A stretch of DNA of 64,000 bases, from the NCBI RefSeq assembly GCF_003049705.1, contig NZ_PIRF01000002.1:186001-250000 (forward strand). The letters run 5' to 3'. The first letter of the stretch is position 1. The number at the start of each line of letters is the position of its first letter. Positions 1 to 10,229 of this stretch are shown piece after piece. The stretch is from Campylobacter concisus. Its GTDB lineage: Bacteria > Campylobacterota > Campylobacteria > Campylobacterales > Campylobacteraceae. The notes below the pieces were generated by a model. The model did no database searches. It saw nothing but the letters and a program-made list of their open reading frames with translations, and had not been told where the DNA came from. Made by a program: the position numbers and the translations under genes.

Positions 1-1454
1 ATCTTTGAAGCGATCTCTTTGGCTAAATTTAGATCACTACTTGAGTTTGAAAAGATGTCGTTTTCATCTATCTCAAGCTTGCACATACCAGCGATGAGCA
101 CCTTGATACGAGATATCATCTGTGACTTTGACTCGATCTCTTGCTCTGTGGCCATAAACCTATCTTCTATAAGAGAAATTTTTTCAAATTTTACATCAAA
201 CCAGTAAGCACTTAGCGCCTTTGCTCCTTGATAAATGGCCTGTATCTTCTTCTCGTTTTCGCTATAGCTTAGCACCTTTTTCTTGCCGAGCAAGACCTTG
301 TTTAAAACAGCCTCAAAATCTCTCATTTTAAGCACGCTCTCGCCGTTCCTTAAGGCATTTATCGCAGCTTCATTTACAAGCGTACTAAGTGCTGCACCTG
401 AAAAGCCAACGCTCATTTTAGCGATATCCTCAGCCGCTACTTCGCAGTTTTTATCTTTTAGATATGTGTTTAAGATCGCCACTCTGTCGTTAAAATCAGG
501 CATAGAAAGAAAAATTCTCCTATCAAAACGCCCTGATCTAAGCAGTGCCTCGTCGATCATTTCAATCCTATTTGTAGCAGCTATGACGATGACGCCTGAG
601 TTATCTTCAAAGCCATCCATCTCGGTTAGCAGCTGATTTAGCGTGGCTTCTCGCTCGTCGTTTCTAGTCCCACCCCTGCTCTTACCAACGGCGTCTATCT
701 CGTCGATAAAGATGATTGAAGGCGCATAGGACTTGGCTCTACTAAAAAGCTCTCGTACTCTCTTTGCACCCATGCCGACATAAATTTGCACAAAGCTTGC
801 ACCGTTTTGATAAAAAAATGGCACATTTGCCTCACCAGCAACTGCCTTTGCCACAAGCGTCTTACCAACGCCTGGAGGGCCGATCATTAGCACGCCTTTT
901 GGCATTTTGATACCAAAATTTCTATATTTTTGTGGATTTTTAAGAAAATCAACTATCTCACTAAGCTCGCTTTTAACCTCGCTAATACCTGCCACATCGC
1001 TAAATCTCACATTTGAGATGACTGGCATCGTGTTTTGATTTAGCACGCTTTCTATCTCAAATGCGCCCTCTTTTTTGCTAAGCAAGCTCTCCTCTTTTTT
1101 CCTGATACTTCTAAAGATATAAGCGTACCAAAGCACGAAGCAGACAAAGATGATAAAACCCCAGATCATGCCAGGAGTGATGTATTGTTTAGTCTTTTCA
1201 ACAGGCACTTTTTTGATAAGCTCTTTTAGATCGATACCTTCTTTTATGATCGAAAAACGATTGTTTTGTGCATAAAGAACGACTTCATCGTCATCGATTA
1301 CAGCACGATCTATAAAATTTCCATCCATTAGCTGTATATATTGCGAATATGTGATGTTTCGTGGTTCTTTACTAACGGCAAATAACAGCACGCTGATTAA
1401 TGCGACAGCTGCGATTATTAGGATATTTTTCTTATTAAATTTAAATTTTTGCAT
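1..1454 (-). CDS. FtsH-like membrane AAA+ ATPase lacking the protease motif (3' end outside window)
   Basis: I translated about 484 codons from an ATG at 1454; the C-terminus lies beyond the left edge. Two membrane segments (about residues 9-26 and 98-118) flank a small periplasmic part, followed by an FtsH-type AAA+ domain: Walker A GPPGVGKT near residue 191, Walker B IIFIDEID, and SGRFDRR carrying the arginine finger. In FtsH the segment after the AAA+ lid carries the zinc-binding HEAGH motif. Here the aligned stretch reads [12 protein letters not shown], so both histidines and the glutamate are gone. It is probably a membrane-anchored unfoldase and not a protease. The position beside mtaB, an MscS gene and aroB matches H. 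pylori HP0286 (recalled). The start overlaps the mtaB end by 14 nt. Family assignment is firm; function is unknown. Confidence 0.88.
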   Translation of the reverse strand, partial: MQKFKFNKKNILIIAAVALISVLLFAVSKEPRNITYSQYIQLMDGNFIDRAVIDDDEVVLYAQNNRFSIIKEGIDLKELIKKVPVEKTKQYITPGMIWGFIIFVCFVLWYAYIFRSIRKKEESLLSKKEGAFEIESVLNQNTMPVISNVRFSDVAGISEVKSELSEIVDFLKNPQKYRNFGIKMPKGVLMIGPPGVGKTLVAKAVAGEANVPFFYQNGASFVQIYVGMGAKRVRELFSRAKSYAPSIIFIDEIDAVGKSRGGTRNDEREATLNQLLTEMDGFEDNSGVIVIAATNRIEMIDEALLRSGRFDRRIFLSMPDFNDRVAILNTYLKDKNCEVAAEDIAKMSVGFSGAALSTLVNEAAINALRNGESVLKMRDFEAVLNKVLLGKKKVLSYSENEKKIQAIYQGAKALSAYWFDVKFEKISLIEDRFMATEQEIESKSQMISRIKVLIAGMCKLEIDENDIFSNSSSDLNLAKEIASK

Positions 1455-2679
1455 AATTGGCATCTGGCTTAACTTCATATTCGCTTACCTCCACCCACTC
1501 TTTTGTTATGTCTTTTTGGCTTAAAATTTTAGCTTTGTTGTAAAACTGATCAAAACCTTCGTAAAACTCACCATTTTTTTGCTCGACTAAAATTTTCAAA
1601 GCTCCGTTATGCTTTTTTCTAAAATTTTCATTATTTTGCAAAGCTATGCCTTGTAAAATTTTTAGCCTACTTTTTGCCACATCTCCGCTAACATCGCTTT
1701 TTAGTGTAGCTGAGTGCGTATCACGCCTTGGCGAATAGACAAAAGCGTGCAGATGTGTGATAGGAAATTTCTTAAAATTTTCCACAGCCTCTGTCCATAT
1801 CTCCTCACTCTCACCAGGATGACCCACGATGTAGTCCGTGCCAAGGGCAAAGCCAAGTGAGCTAAGCTCATTAAAAAGTTCCAAATCACTAAATGCGTTA
1901 TTTCGTCTTCGCATGATCTTTAGCATAGCCTGACTCGTGTGCTGAAGTGCGATGTGCAAATGACGCTCCAGCCACTCTTCTTTTAAAATTTCTCTAAAGC
2001 TCTCATCTATCTGGCTTGGCTCGATACTTCCAAGCCGAATGCGTCTAATGCCAGAAATTTTACCTAAGTTTGCCAAAAGCTTACCAAGAGAGCTATTTGT
2101 ATCTTTGCCGTAACTGCCTATATTTGTGCCAGTTAGTACGAGCTCATTATAGCCGTTTTGGGCTAAAATTCTTGCCTCTTTTAATATCATAGCCTCATCC
2201 ATGCTTCTAGCCTTACCACGAACCGAAGGGATGATGCAGTAGCTGCAGCTAAAGTTGCAGCCTTCTTGAATCTTTATAAAAGCCTTTGTGTGATTTTCAT
2301 AATTTGTAACTATATTTTTATCGACTGAGTTTAAATTTCCAAGCTCAAAAAATGGCTTTTCTTGCTTTAAAAGCTCATTTAGATCGCTCTTTTTACTAGC
2401 TCCAAGTACGCCAAATATACCGCTATTAAAAAGCTCTTTGCCCTTGCTAACCGCTCCACATCCAGTCAGTACCACCTTTGCCCCGCGCCTTTTTACGCCG
2501 TTTATGTAGTTTCTGACACCGCTATCGGCAGAATTTGTAACTGTGCACGAGTTTATGACCACGATATCAGCGCTCTCTTCATCATTTGTGATCTCGTAGT
2601 CCTTGATGTAGCTTTTTAAAAGCTCAGTATCATAGATATTTGTGCGACATCCAAATGTTTTAAAAAATATCTTTTGCAT
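1441..2679 (-). CDS. mtaB: MtaB, tRNA t6A37 methylthiotransferase
   Basis: This radical-SAM methylthiotransferase would convert t6A37 to ms2t6A37 in tRNAs reading ANN codons, in the cytoplasm. The 412-aa protein has the two-cluster layout: an N-terminal UPF0004 domain with Cys11, Cys45 and Cys74, then the radical-SAM motif CNFSCSYC (Cys141, 145, 148). The N-terminal signature FGCRTN and the lack of the MiaB/RimO-specific signatures favour MtaB over the two relatives that also occur in this window. The ATG shares one base with the stop of the upstream mscS gene (TAATG), so translation is probably coupled. The 3' end overlaps the ftsH-like start. Confidence 0.9.
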   Translation of the reverse strand: MQKIFFKTFGCRTNIYDTELLKSYIKDYEITNDEESADIVVINSCTVTNSADSGVRNYINGVKRRGAKVVLTGCGAVSKGKELFNSGIFGVLGASKKSDLNELLKQEKPFFELGNLNSVDKNIVTNYENHTKAFIKIQEGCNFSCSYCIIPSVRGKARSMDEAMILKEARILAQNGYNELVLTGTNIGSYGKDTNSSLGKLLANLGKISGIRRIRLGSIEPSQIDESFREILKEEWLERHLHIALQHTSQAMLKIMRRRNNAFSDLELFNELSSLGFALGTDYIVGHPGESEEIWTEAVENFKKFPITHLHAFVYSPRRDTHSATLKSDVSGDVAKSRLKILQGIALQNNENFRKKHNGALKILVEQKNGEFYEGFDQFYNKAKILSQKDITKEWVEVSEYEVKPDANYAKI

Positions 2680-4268
2680 TAAGAATTTTCGCTCTCTTGC
2701 TCGCTATGAGCGGTATGATCGCTTGGATTTTCTTTTTTGCCTATAAACATGGTTTGTGTTGGATAAGCGATCTTTATATCATCTTGAGCTAAAAACGCTT
2801 CTATAATCTCAGCGCTAATAGTGCTTCTAAGAGCCAAAGTCGCATAAGAATTTGCCATATACCAGCATGAGACATTTATACCATAAGGCTCAAAAAATGT
2901 ATAAATTCTTGGCTCGACGTTTGGATTTTTGATGCTGTACTGGCTTCTTAGTTTATTCATCTGGCGTTTTGCGATATCAGTGTAGCCTTTTGAGTATTTT
3001 TTAACGACATTTCTTGCTAGATACACAGCCTTTTTATGATTGCTATCAAAGCTTATAACGATATCTATACCATCCCAAACGGTCTTCATACCATAATGAG
3101 CATAGTTTGCGATGAGGTCGGTAAAGATATAGTTATTTGGCACAAAGATAATTCTACCTGCACGGCGGTTTGTCTTATAAGTCGAGTAGCTAACATCCTC
3201 AAAAACGGTCAGCCTAAGTAAAGAGATATCGATCACATCACCCACAAATTCACTACCATCATGAAGCACTCTAATCCTGTCACCCACATGTATAGAGCCG
3301 CCAAACATGATCACCATCCAGCCAAGCATACTCATAAACATATCTTTCATCGCAATGGCGATACCAGCCGAAGCAAAACCTAGCACGGTTACTAGATATG
3401 TGACGTTTTCGATATACGAAAAAAGTAAGATTATAATGATAACGGTGATATTTAAAACGTTTAAAAATTTATTGACTGTGTAAAATCTCTCATTATCGGT
3501 AATTGTTCTTTTAACGATAAATTTAGCGATAAATGTTAGCCCGATCGTCAAAAGAATGATGATAGCTGTATAACCCATGCTTAAAAACTGAGCTTTTATA
3601 TCAGAGGTGGTTAAATTTATAGCCTCATCAGCCCTTTTTTCATAGACATTATAAGTTGTATCCGCGATCTGTTTTGCAGCTTTAAAGTCACCTATTTCTT
3701 GTTTTATCAAGTTTAGGCTTTCTCTATTTTGCACATTTTCTTCTATCAAATTTAGTCTATTTAGTAAATTTTCTTTTGTTTCAAGCTTTTCTAAAAGCGT
3801 ATCAAGCTCTTTTATATGCCTTTGATACTCGATCTTATCACTCTTTATCTTTTTGATATACGAAAAGCCAGATATAAGTGCAACAGGACTTGTTATCCTT
3901 GGTGGAGTATCCATTTCAGGGGCTGCTAGCATATTTGAAAATGGCGTTTTTTCATACTCTTTTAGTAAATTTATCTGCTCTTTTAGAGTTTGGATTCTCT
4001 TTATGATATCGCTGCCTCTTCTTGAGCTTTTGTCCAGTTTCTTTAGTTCATTTTCATTTTTTTCAAGCTCATCAATAAGCCTTTGATAAGTGTTATAGTT
4101 AGCATACCTTGTGATCCAGATATTGTTTTTTAAGGAGTTATCTAGATTTGAAATATCTTTAATAAGCTCGTTATTTTGTAAATTTTGTGAGACATTTTGC
4201 TCAAGCGTAACGTTTTCTTCAGCATAAAGGGTAAAGCAAAAAAGTATTAAAAATAGGATCTTTTTCAT
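2679..4268 (-). CDS. MscS-family mechanosensitive ion channel with long periplasmic coiled coil
   Basis: The 529-aa inner-membrane channel protein probably protects against hypo-osmotic shock. A signal peptide (about residues 1-16) is followed by a periplasmic part predicted as coiled coil (about 62-105 and 140-195). Membrane helices follow at about 231-253, 268-286 and 290-324. The last one has the small-residue pattern of the MscS pore helix ([14 protein letters not shown]), and the soluble beta domain continues with HVGDRIRV. It is much longer than E. coli MscS and resembles the larger MscS-like proteins of Campylobacter. Its ATG overlaps the aroB stop (ATGA). Ligand and gating properties cannot be read from the sequence. 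Confidence 0.88.
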   Translation of the reverse strand: MKKILFLILFCFTLYAEENVTLEQNVSQNLQNNELIKDISNLDNSLKNNIWITRYANYNTYQRLIDELEKNENELKKLDKSSRRGSDIIKRIQTLKEQINLLKEYEKTPFSNMLAAPEMDTPPRITSPVALISGFSYIKKIKSDKIEYQRHIKELDTLLEKLETKENLLNRLNLIEENVQNRESLNLIKQEIGDFKAAKQIADTTYNVYEKRADEAINLTTSDIKAQFLSMGYTAIIILLTIGLTFIAKFIVKRTITDNERFYTVNKFLNVLNITVIIIILLFSYIENVTYLVTVLGFASAGIAIAMKDMFMSMLGWMVIMFGGSIHVGDRIRVLHDGSEFVGDVIDISLLRLTVFEDVSYSTYKTNRRAGRIIFVPNNYIFTDLIANYAHYGMKTVWDGIDIVISFDSNHKKAVYLARNVVKKYSKGYTDIAKRQMNKLRSQYSIKNPNVEPRIYTFFEPYGINVSCWYMANSYATLALRSTISAEIIEAFLAQDDIKIAYPTQTMFIGKKENPSDHTAHSEQESENS

Positions 4269-5302
4269 TTAAATTCTCTTAAAATTTTTAAAACGTCTTC
4301 TTTTTTGACGTCATTTTTGATGATCGCACTGCCGATTTTATCTGCAATGATGAAATTTATCTTATCATCTTTTGTCTTTTTATCCATAAAAAATGCCTCA
4401 TAAAATGCATTTTCGTTTTGTATTTTATAACTTACCGGAAGATCAAATTTTACTAAAACCTGCTTGATCTCTTCAGTCTCTGCCTCGCTCATGAGTCCTA
4501 GTTTTACGCTTAAGCGATTTGCCATATTCATGCCTATTGCTACTGCCTCGCCATGTAAAAATTCTTTATAATTTGTCTCATTTTCTATAACGTGAGCAAA
4601 GGTATGGCCGTAGTTTAGGATAGCTCTTAGCCCCTTTTCCTTCTCATCTTGCTCAACCACTTTTGCTTTTAAATTTATAGACTTTTCAACCAGCTTAGCT
4701 AAATTTTCATCGTCTAAATTTACGCTCTTTAGCCAATCAAACATCTCTTTATCAAAGGTTATCGCCATCTTTAAAGCCTCAGCCACGCCAGCTGCAAATT
4801 CTCTTTTTGGCAACGTTTTTAAGAAATTTATCTCACAAAAAACTGCCTTTGGCTGATAAAAAGAGCCTATTAAATTTTTACCAAATTTATTATTCACACC
4901 CGTTTTTCCGCCCACACTCGCATCAACTTGCGCTAGAAGCGTAGTTGGGATATTTATGAAATTTATCCCTCTTTCATAGATGCTCGCCGCAAAGCCAGTC
5001 ATATCGCTTATGACGCCACCGCCAAAGGCGATTAACGTAGATGAGCGATCAAATTTGCTCACAAAAAGCTGCTTCAAAATTTGCTCTACCGTTTCAAGAT
5101 TTTTATACTCTTCGCCGTCAGGCACACTTATGATAAATTTCTCATCGCATTTTAAAACACTAAGTAGCTTTTTAAGATGAAGCCCCGCTACTTTAGCGTT
5201 TGTGACGATGCCAACCTTGCCTTTTATCTCTAGTCTCTCAAGCTCGTTTATATAAATTTTATAGCTTGACGCTTTTTCTTTAAGATTTAAATTTATCTGC
5301 AT
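4265..5302 (-). CDS. aroB: 3-dehydroquinate synthase
   Basis: AroB converts DAHP to 3-dehydroquinate, step two of the shikimate pathway, using NAD and a divalent metal. The 345-aa protein shows the NAD-binding [19 protein letters not shown] segment, the substrate-binding [16 protein letters not shown] segment, and the metal ligands in the [11 protein letters not shown] and [10 protein letters not shown] regions. Length is usual for the family. It sits in an operon that gives no metabolic clue: the COG3400 gene is 2 bases upstream, and the mscS-like gene follows with a 4-base overlap. Confidence 0.95.
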   Translation of the reverse strand: MQINLNLKEKASSYKIYINELERLEIKGKVGIVTNAKVAGLHLKKLLSVLKCDEKFIISVPDGEEYKNLETVEQILKQLFVSKFDRSSTLIAFGGGVISDMTGFAASIYERGINFINIPTTLLAQVDASVGGKTGVNNKFGKNLIGSFYQPKAVFCEINFLKTLPKREFAAGVAEALKMAITFDKEMFDWLKSVNLDDENLAKLVEKSINLKAKVVEQDEKEKGLRAILNYGHTFAHVIENETNYKEFLHGEAVAIGMNMANRLSVKLGLMSEAETEEIKQVLVKFDLPVSYKIQNENAFYEAFFMDKKTKDDKINFIIADKIGSAIIKNDVKKEDVLKILREFK

Positions 5303-5304
5303 TT

Positions 5305-6723
5305 TTACTCACTTACTGGCACAAAAAGCTGTGCATTTTGGCTTAGTTTTTTATAAAGCCTATTTAAATTTGTCGATAAAAAGGCAAATGTCCCACCATT
5401 TGCCACGCTTTTAGTAAACATTACAAAATGAAGCAAATCTTTTGTATTTTTTAGTTTTACAAGCGGATTTTTAAGATTGTGATTTTCTATCTTTATACGC
5501 TTAGAAAATAGCGCGCTAATGCTCTCAAAATGCTCTCTTAACGCCTCATCATCGCTATGCTTATTATCAAAATAGTAAAATTTCATCTCCAAATCAAGCT
5601 GTGCACAGCAGTCTGTTATCACAGCTGATTGATTCTCCACTTCTTGACTTTGATCGCCTAGTATCACGCCCTCTTTTATATTTGAGAGCAAAATTTTGCC
5701 TGTTTTTAGCACTGGAAGTTTTAGCTCGTAAAATAGCTTTTTAAATTTAAAAAAGTATTTATCATCGCTTAAGATTAGGCCGATGTCGTGCTTTAAAACA
5801 TCATATTTTATAGATTTGTTATCACTATTAAAATAATCCATCAAAACAATAATATTTTTCTCTTTTATAGCCTTTAGTCTCTCTAAATTTTCACCCAAAG
5901 TCGCATTTATGACTCTAAAAATAAGGCGTTTGTTATTTAGCTTTGAGTGCATGTATAGACTATCTTCTATAAGCTTATTAACGCGCTCTTTGCTCATTGA
6001 TTTCATATCAATTAGTGCATAGATGTTGCTACCAAATGGACTTGGAAACTGACCGCTCTCGCGTTTAATAGAACGGTAAACATTTTGAAGTACGTTTGGA
6101 TCGCCGACAATTAGCAAAATATCACTTGGTTGTATCATTACATTTGGCTTTGGCAAGATGATCTCGCTGCCTCGATATATGAGAGCTATTCGCCATTTCT
6201 TTTGAGCTACTGAGCTGATGTGACGATACATATAAGAGCTACCTATTGGCACCTTAACTTCCATGATCTCACCCTCACTAAGCCCGATATTATCGGCTAA
6301 AACTGGCAGATCTGGTAAATAGTCCATAAGCCTGGATGCTGCAATATCTCTGATATCAACTACACTTAAGTGTTTATCGCTTGCAAATATTTCTTTGCAT
6401 TTTTCATCAAGCTCCCATGAGCTCATAAAAACAGTCTCGGTCTTTGTACTGATCTGTCTTAAATTTTCATAAACAGCAATCGCCTCATTTTTATCATCGC
6501 AAACTATACAAAACTGACTAAAATAGCCATCACTCACGCTTTTTAGCTTTGAGAGGCTAGTTGGGTCAAACTGGTAAAATGTAAAATTTTCATAATTTGA
6601 TTTTTGGCTGTAATCCTCACTTGAAACAACGATATAGTGGTGTAAATTTGATTTTGTTTCAAGCAGTCTGTTTAAAAAATTTCTTGCGAAAGTTCCATCT
6701 GCGATTATTAAAATTTTCTTCAT
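5305..6723 (-). CDS. COG3400-type protein with RCK/TrkA domains
   Basis: A 472-aa soluble protein begins with a Rossmann-like TrkA-N segment ([18 protein letters not shown]) that lacks the classic GxGxxG. A TrkA-C-like region follows at about residues 145-225 ([13 protein letters not shown]...[20 protein letters not shown]). It has no membrane helix, so it would regulate, not form, a potassium channel or transporter; no partner is encoded nearby. I chose the ATG at 6723, with GGAG five bases upstream, over the TTG at 6726. It is probably first in the operon with aroB; from memory the H. pylori homologue HP0282 sits between tgt and aroB. Ligand and role are unknown. Confidence 0.7.
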   Translation of the reverse strand: MKKILIIADGTFARNFLNRLLETKSNLHHYIVVSSEDYSQKSNYENFTFYQFDPTSLSKLKSVSDGYFSQFCIVCDDKNEAIAVYENLRQISTKTETVFMSSWELDEKCKEIFASDKHLSVVDIRDIAASRLMDYLPDLPVLADNIGLSEGEIMEVKVPIGSSYMYRHISSVAQKKWRIALIYRGSEIILPKPNVMIQPSDILLIVGDPNVLQNVYRSIKRESGQFPSPFGSNIYALIDMKSMSKERVNKLIEDSLYMHSKLNNKRLIFRVINATLGENLERLKAIKEKNIIVLMDYFNSDNKSIKYDVLKHDIGLILSDDKYFFKFKKLFYELKLPVLKTGKILLSNIKEGVILGDQSQEVENQSAVITDCCAQLDLEMKFYYFDNKHSDDEALREHFESISALFSKRIKIENHNLKNPLVKLKNTKDLLHFVMFTKSVANGGTFAFLSTNLNRLYKKLSQNAQLFVPVSE

Positions 6724-6816
6724 CAATTCTCCGTATTTTAAAGCTCACATTATAACAAAAGGTCTTTAAAATAAGCTATTTTGGCTATAAATTTAAAAAT
6801 TTACAGCCAAGAAAAT

Positions 6817-7377
6817 TTAAGAGATTATTTCAGAGATTAGCGTATCGATTGCTAAATTTGTAGCCTTGTTTATCGTATCAAAAATAGTACTTGAGCTTGG
6901 ATCTGGACAGAAAATTTCTTTTGTGATCATGCCTGATTTTAGTGAAGTGTTTACATTAAATAGCTCATAAGCTAGCGAAACTTCGGCCTTGTCACCTCTT
7001 ATTTGAAGAGAGATAATGCTTACTTTTAGTCTAAGATCTTTTGCATTTGGTGAAAATATCGGCTTAGCAGCACAGTTTGAATAAAGCCCTTTTACAAGCG
7101 ATTTATAAACCATTTCACTTGGCTCAGAGACAAATTTAGCATCACTTAGGTATCTGATTTTGTTATTTTCAGCTACGATCAAAATTTTTCTAGTATCGAC
7201 CATATCAAGAGCACTTACATTTTCGATGAAGACATTTTTTAGCTCTTTTTGCTTGTTTTCAGCTGAGCACTCTTTGTTTGAGTAGTGAATTTCATACATC
7301 GTTGCAACTGGCACATCCGTCTTTAGCGAGCAGCCAAGAAATAAAAGCGTAGCCGTTAGAAAGATTAAATTTCTCAT
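6817..7377 (-). CDS. ABC-type transport auxiliary lipoprotein of the Mla-like system
   Basis: The 186-aa protein has a lipoprotein signal with lipobox LFLGC (Cys16), so it is expected to be membrane-anchored in the periplasm. The rest resembles the PqiC/ABC-transport auxiliary component family (IRYLSDAKFVSEPSEMVYKSL, with a VDTRKILI segment), which partners MCE-type lipid carriers. It is the last gene of the mlaE-mlaF-mlaD operon and its ATG overlaps the mlaD stop (ATGA). It probably links the MCE protein to the outer membrane; this role comes from context and family and not from a motif. Confidence 0.75.
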   Translation of the reverse strand: MRNLIFLTATLLFLGCSLKTDVPVATMYEIHYSNKECSAENKQKELKNVFIENVSALDMVDTRKILIVAENNKIRYLSDAKFVSEPSEMVYKSLVKGLYSNCAAKPIFSPNAKDLRLKVSIISLQIRGDKAEVSLAYELFNVNTSLKSGMITKEIFCPDPSSSTIFDTINKATNLAIDTLISEIIS

Positions 7378-8306
7378 TTTTTATCTCCTTTGTCGTTTGG
7401 CACTGGATTTGTAAAGAAAAACTCGTAAGGATTATCTTCAAGCCTTTGAAGCGCGCCTCTAAACTCACGAAGTGTCTTGTCAAATCCATTTAAAAAATCA
7501 CTCGCTTCTCTTAATAATGGACTAACTGTATTTCTAAGGTCGTATTCGCCATCTTTAGCCTTTTTTGTGATGAGCTCTTGCAGAGAATTATATCCGGTGA
7601 TAGCCGAATTTGCTGATACAAAAACTTGGTTTGCATTTGAAATTAGTCTATTTAAATTTTTAACCAATTCTTTTGTATCGGTTTTGTTTAAAGTATCTGT
7701 AAAATTTTTTACATTTTTAACGATACTATCAACCTCACTTAGCCCCTCTTCGTCTGTTAAAACTTGTGTAAATTTATCAATATTTTTAAGGACTGACTCT
7801 ACGTGAGCAATATTTTCAGGCGAGAAAAAGTTATCGACTTTATCAAGTGTTTGATTTATCTTTAAAGTAATGTTTTCAGCGTTGTTTCCAAGCTTTGAAA
7901 AGAGGCTCTCTTCAAGCTGCAAGATAGGCTTTTGACCTGATGTAAAGTCTTTTGTACCACGGCTTATATTTATACTAGCCACACCGCTGATGGCCTGAAC
8001 TTCTATACTTGCCACGCTATCAGCCTTTATCGGCAGATCTTCTCTTATCTTCATCGTAATGTTTATAAGAGCGTTTTTATCATCGACAAAATTTATATCA
8101 CTAACACTTCCGGCTGGCACACCGATAAATTTAACTGTTGAATCAACCTTTAGACCGCTTGGTAGCTCAGTCGTGTGGATGTAGTACTCTTTAAAATCAA
8201 CCTTTGTATTATTTTTACTAGTCATCCACCAGATAAATATCGCAAATGCTGTAAGGCAAGCCATAAAAAACATGCCAACAATAGTATAAGAATTTCTATT
8301 TTCCAT
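7374..8306 (-). CDS. mlaD: MlaD-like MCE-domain substrate-binding protein
   Basis: The 310-aa protein has one N-terminal membrane helix (about residues 8-28) and then an MCE domain (about 37-115: LPSGLKVDSTVKFIGVPAGS through IEVQAISGVASINI). MCE proteins form rings that carry phospholipid between inner and outer membrane. The long C-terminal tail is predominantly helical, as in other MCE proteins. It starts directly after the mlaF stop with no gap. Homologues in C. jejuni sit with iamA and iamB (recalled). Direction of lipid movement cannot be deduced. Confidence 0.85.
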   Translation of the reverse strand: MENRNSYTIVGMFFMACLTAFAIFIWWMTSKNNTKVDFKEYYIHTTELPSGLKVDSTVKFIGVPAGSVSDINFVDDKNALINITMKIREDLPIKADSVASIEVQAISGVASINISRGTKDFTSGQKPILQLEESLFSKLGNNAENITLKINQTLDKVDNFFSPENIAHVESVLKNIDKFTQVLTDEEGLSEVDSIVKNVKNFTDTLNKTDTKELVKNLNRLISNANQVFVSANSAITGYNSLQELITKKAKDGEYDLRNTVSPLLREASDFLNGFDKTLREFRGALQRLEDNPYEFFFTNPVPNDKGDKK

Positions 8307-9047
8307 CTACTTTTTCCTCATCTTAAATAGCTCTTCAAGTGGGTTGTTTTTAAGATATTCAAGCTCTTTTATATTCCCCTCAAAGGCTATTTTTTTGTTA
8401 TCTATTATCAAAAATCTATCCAAAATATCAAAAATACTATCCGCATCATGCGTCACCATGACGACAGTTACGCCGATGCTATCACGAAGCTCTTTTATGA
8501 GCGCGTCCATCTGGCGTGAGCTAACAGGATCAAGGCCACTATTTGGCTCATCTAAAAATAGCACCCTTGGACTTAGCACCAAGGCTCTTGCAAGTGCAGC
8601 ACGCTTTTTCATACCGCCACTTAGCTCGCTTGGATAGAGCATCGAGACCTCTTTTTTTAGCCCCACTTTTTGTATCCAAAACATCGCTATCTCATCGATC
8701 TGGCGCTTGTTAAATTTAGAGTATTCATGGAGCAAAACACCCACATTATCAAGGATCGTCATCGAGCTATAAAGCGCTCCAAACTGAAACATCGTCCCAC
8801 TTTTTAGCTTTATCTCTTGCTGTTCTTGTTGGCTACTTTTCCACATATTGATGCCATCAAAAAATATATCGCCCTTGCTTGGCTTTTTTAGATATATCAT
8901 AGTCTTCATAAGCGTCGTTTTACCAGCGCCACTTCCGCCTAAAAAGCCGTAAATTTCAGCCTCTTTGACGCTCCAGCTCACATTATCGTGCATTATCTTG
9001 TCGCCATAACTTGTCGTTATGTTTTTTCCAACTATTATCTCGTTCAT
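8307..9047 (-). CDS. mlaF: MlaF-like ABC transporter ATPase (IamA-like)
   Basis: This ATPase would power the MlaE permease in phospholipid transport. Walker A is GGSGAGKT (residues 37-44 from my start), the ABC signature is LSGGMKKR, Walker B is VLFLDEPNSGLDPVS, and the switch histidine is in VTHDAD. I chose the ATG at 9047, which overlaps the mlaE stop as ATGA, over the in-frame GTG at 9059, which has no visible Shine-Dalgarno sequence. The C. jejuni homologue was named iamA (invasion-associated marker); that name reflects an association and not a mechanism. Confidence 0.88.
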   Translation of the reverse strand: MNEIIVGKNITTSYGDKIMHDNVSWSVKEAEIYGFLGGSGAGKTTLMKTMIYLKKPSKGDIFFDGINMWKSSQQEQQEIKLKSGTMFQFGALYSSMTILDNVGVLLHEYSKFNKRQIDEIAMFWIQKVGLKKEVSMLYPSELSGGMKKRAALARALVLSPRVLFLDEPNSGLDPVSSRQMDALIKELRDSIGVTVVMVTHDADSIFDILDRFLIIDNKKIAFEGNIKELEYLKNNPLEELFKMRKK

Positions 9048-10150
9048 ATCTTTAGCCACATAAAAATTATCGCGAAAAATGCATCAAGCGCGATAACCCA
9101 AAATATCGCATTTACAACGCTAACGGTTGTCATCGCTCCAAGACTTTGGGCGTTTTGACTAACGCCAAATCCCCTCATGCACCCAATGATCGCTATCACC
9201 GCGCCAAAAAACGGAGCCTTTATCATGCCAACAGCAAAGTGCCTAAGCTCGACCATCTCGCGAAATCTATTAAGATAGTCGCTAAAGCTGATATCAAGAA
9301 TAGTTTGACAAATGATCATCTGCCCTAAGATGCTTATGCTATCAGCTATAAAGATGATGACAGGCACGCAAAGCACCATGGCGATGATGCGTGGCAGCAC
9401 CAAGAAGTTAAATGGCTCAAAGCCCATCGTCTTCATCGCGTCTATCTCCTCAGTTAGCTTCATCGCGCCAATTTGCGCGGTAAAGCTAGAGGCCGACCTG
9501 CCCGCCACGACGATAGCAGCGATGAGTGGGGCCACCTCTCTAAGCGTTAGCATGCCCATGATCTCGACTATAAATATACTTGCCCCAAAGCTTGCAAGCA
9601 TCGCACTGCCAAGATAAGCAAGCACGACGCCTATCAAAAAAGCGGTGAGCGATACGATGAAAACAGCATTTACGCCACCATCTTTTATGTAGTTGCTAAA
9701 TTCTCTAAATCTTAAATTTGCAGGATTAAATAAAATCCTCACACTCTTTATCAAAAACTCGCCCAAAAACGAGCCAAACTCAAGCAAATTTACAAATCCC
9801 TCGCAAATTTTCTCACCAAGGCGCGAGAAAAAATTTAGGCTATTGTGAGGCGGCATATAGTTAAAGTCGATATTCTCGTCATTTAAAAGATCGCTCATCG
9901 CCTTTATCTTCTCGTCATTTGTAATGATCTCAAATTTCTTGCCATTTAGCGTGTTTTTTAAAAGGATCAAAACAGCATAATCAATGCTCTTTAGCTCGCT
10001 AAAGTCAAATTTAACATTGCCGTTAAGCTTTTGGATTTTTTTAAAAATGCTTTGTAAATTTTTAGCCTCTTTGTAGCTAAACTCACCTGCAAATTTTATG
10101 GTCGCAGTGCCGTTTGCTTCGGTAAAAACGATATCATTTCTCTTTTGCAA
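9044..10150 (-). CDS. mlaE: MlaE-like permease with fused N-terminal STAS domain (IamB-like)
   Basis: The 368-aa protein joins two parts. Residues 1-95 resemble a STAS/MlaB-type domain (VKFDFSELKSIDYAVLILLK). Residues 120-368 are an MlaE permease with several membrane helices and the conserved MGMLTLREVAPLIAAIVVAGRS region and EEIDAM motif. In E. coli MlaB and MlaE are separate proteins; here one chain carries both. The start is TTG: AAAGGA lies six bases upstream and no in-frame ATG is near. It is first in the lipid-transport operon, from a promoter shared back to back with tgt. Confidence 0.88.
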   Translation of the reverse strand: MQKRNDIVFTEANGTATIKFAGEFSYKEAKNLQSIFKKIQKLNGNVKFDFSELKSIDYAVLILLKNTLNGKKFEIITNDEKIKAMSDLLNDENIDFNYMPPHNSLNFFSRLGEKICEGFVNLLEFGSFLGEFLIKSVRILFNPANLRFREFSNYIKDGGVNAVFIVSLTAFLIGVVLAYLGSAMLASFGASIFIVEIMGMLTLREVAPLIAAIVVAGRSASSFTAQIGAMKLTEEIDAMKTMGFEPFNFLVLPRIIAMVLCVPVIIFIADSISILGQMIICQTILDISFSDYLNRFREMVELRHFAVGMIKAPFFGAVIAIIGCMRGFGVSQNAQSLGAMTTVSVVNAIFWVIALDAFFAIIFMWLKI

Positions 10151-10177
10151 AAAGTTCCTTTGCCTTAAAATTTCTGG

Positions 10178-10202
10178 ATTATATTATAAATTTTGTTAAA
10201 AT
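10178..10202. promoter_or_regulatory. Divergent promoters of the mla operon and tgt
   Basis: The 79-base gap between the two divergent genes holds a doubled TATAAT on the minus strand (10178-10183 and 10183-10188), placed for mlaE. On the plus strand an extended -10 of the form TGtTAAAAT lies at 10194-10202, placed for tgt. No clear -35 is seen, which is usual for Campylobacter sigma-70 promoters. The two sites nearly overlap, so polymerase binding may be mutually exclusive. Confidence 0.45.
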
Positions 10203-10229
10203 AAAAAATCAAAAATTTTAAGGACTTAG

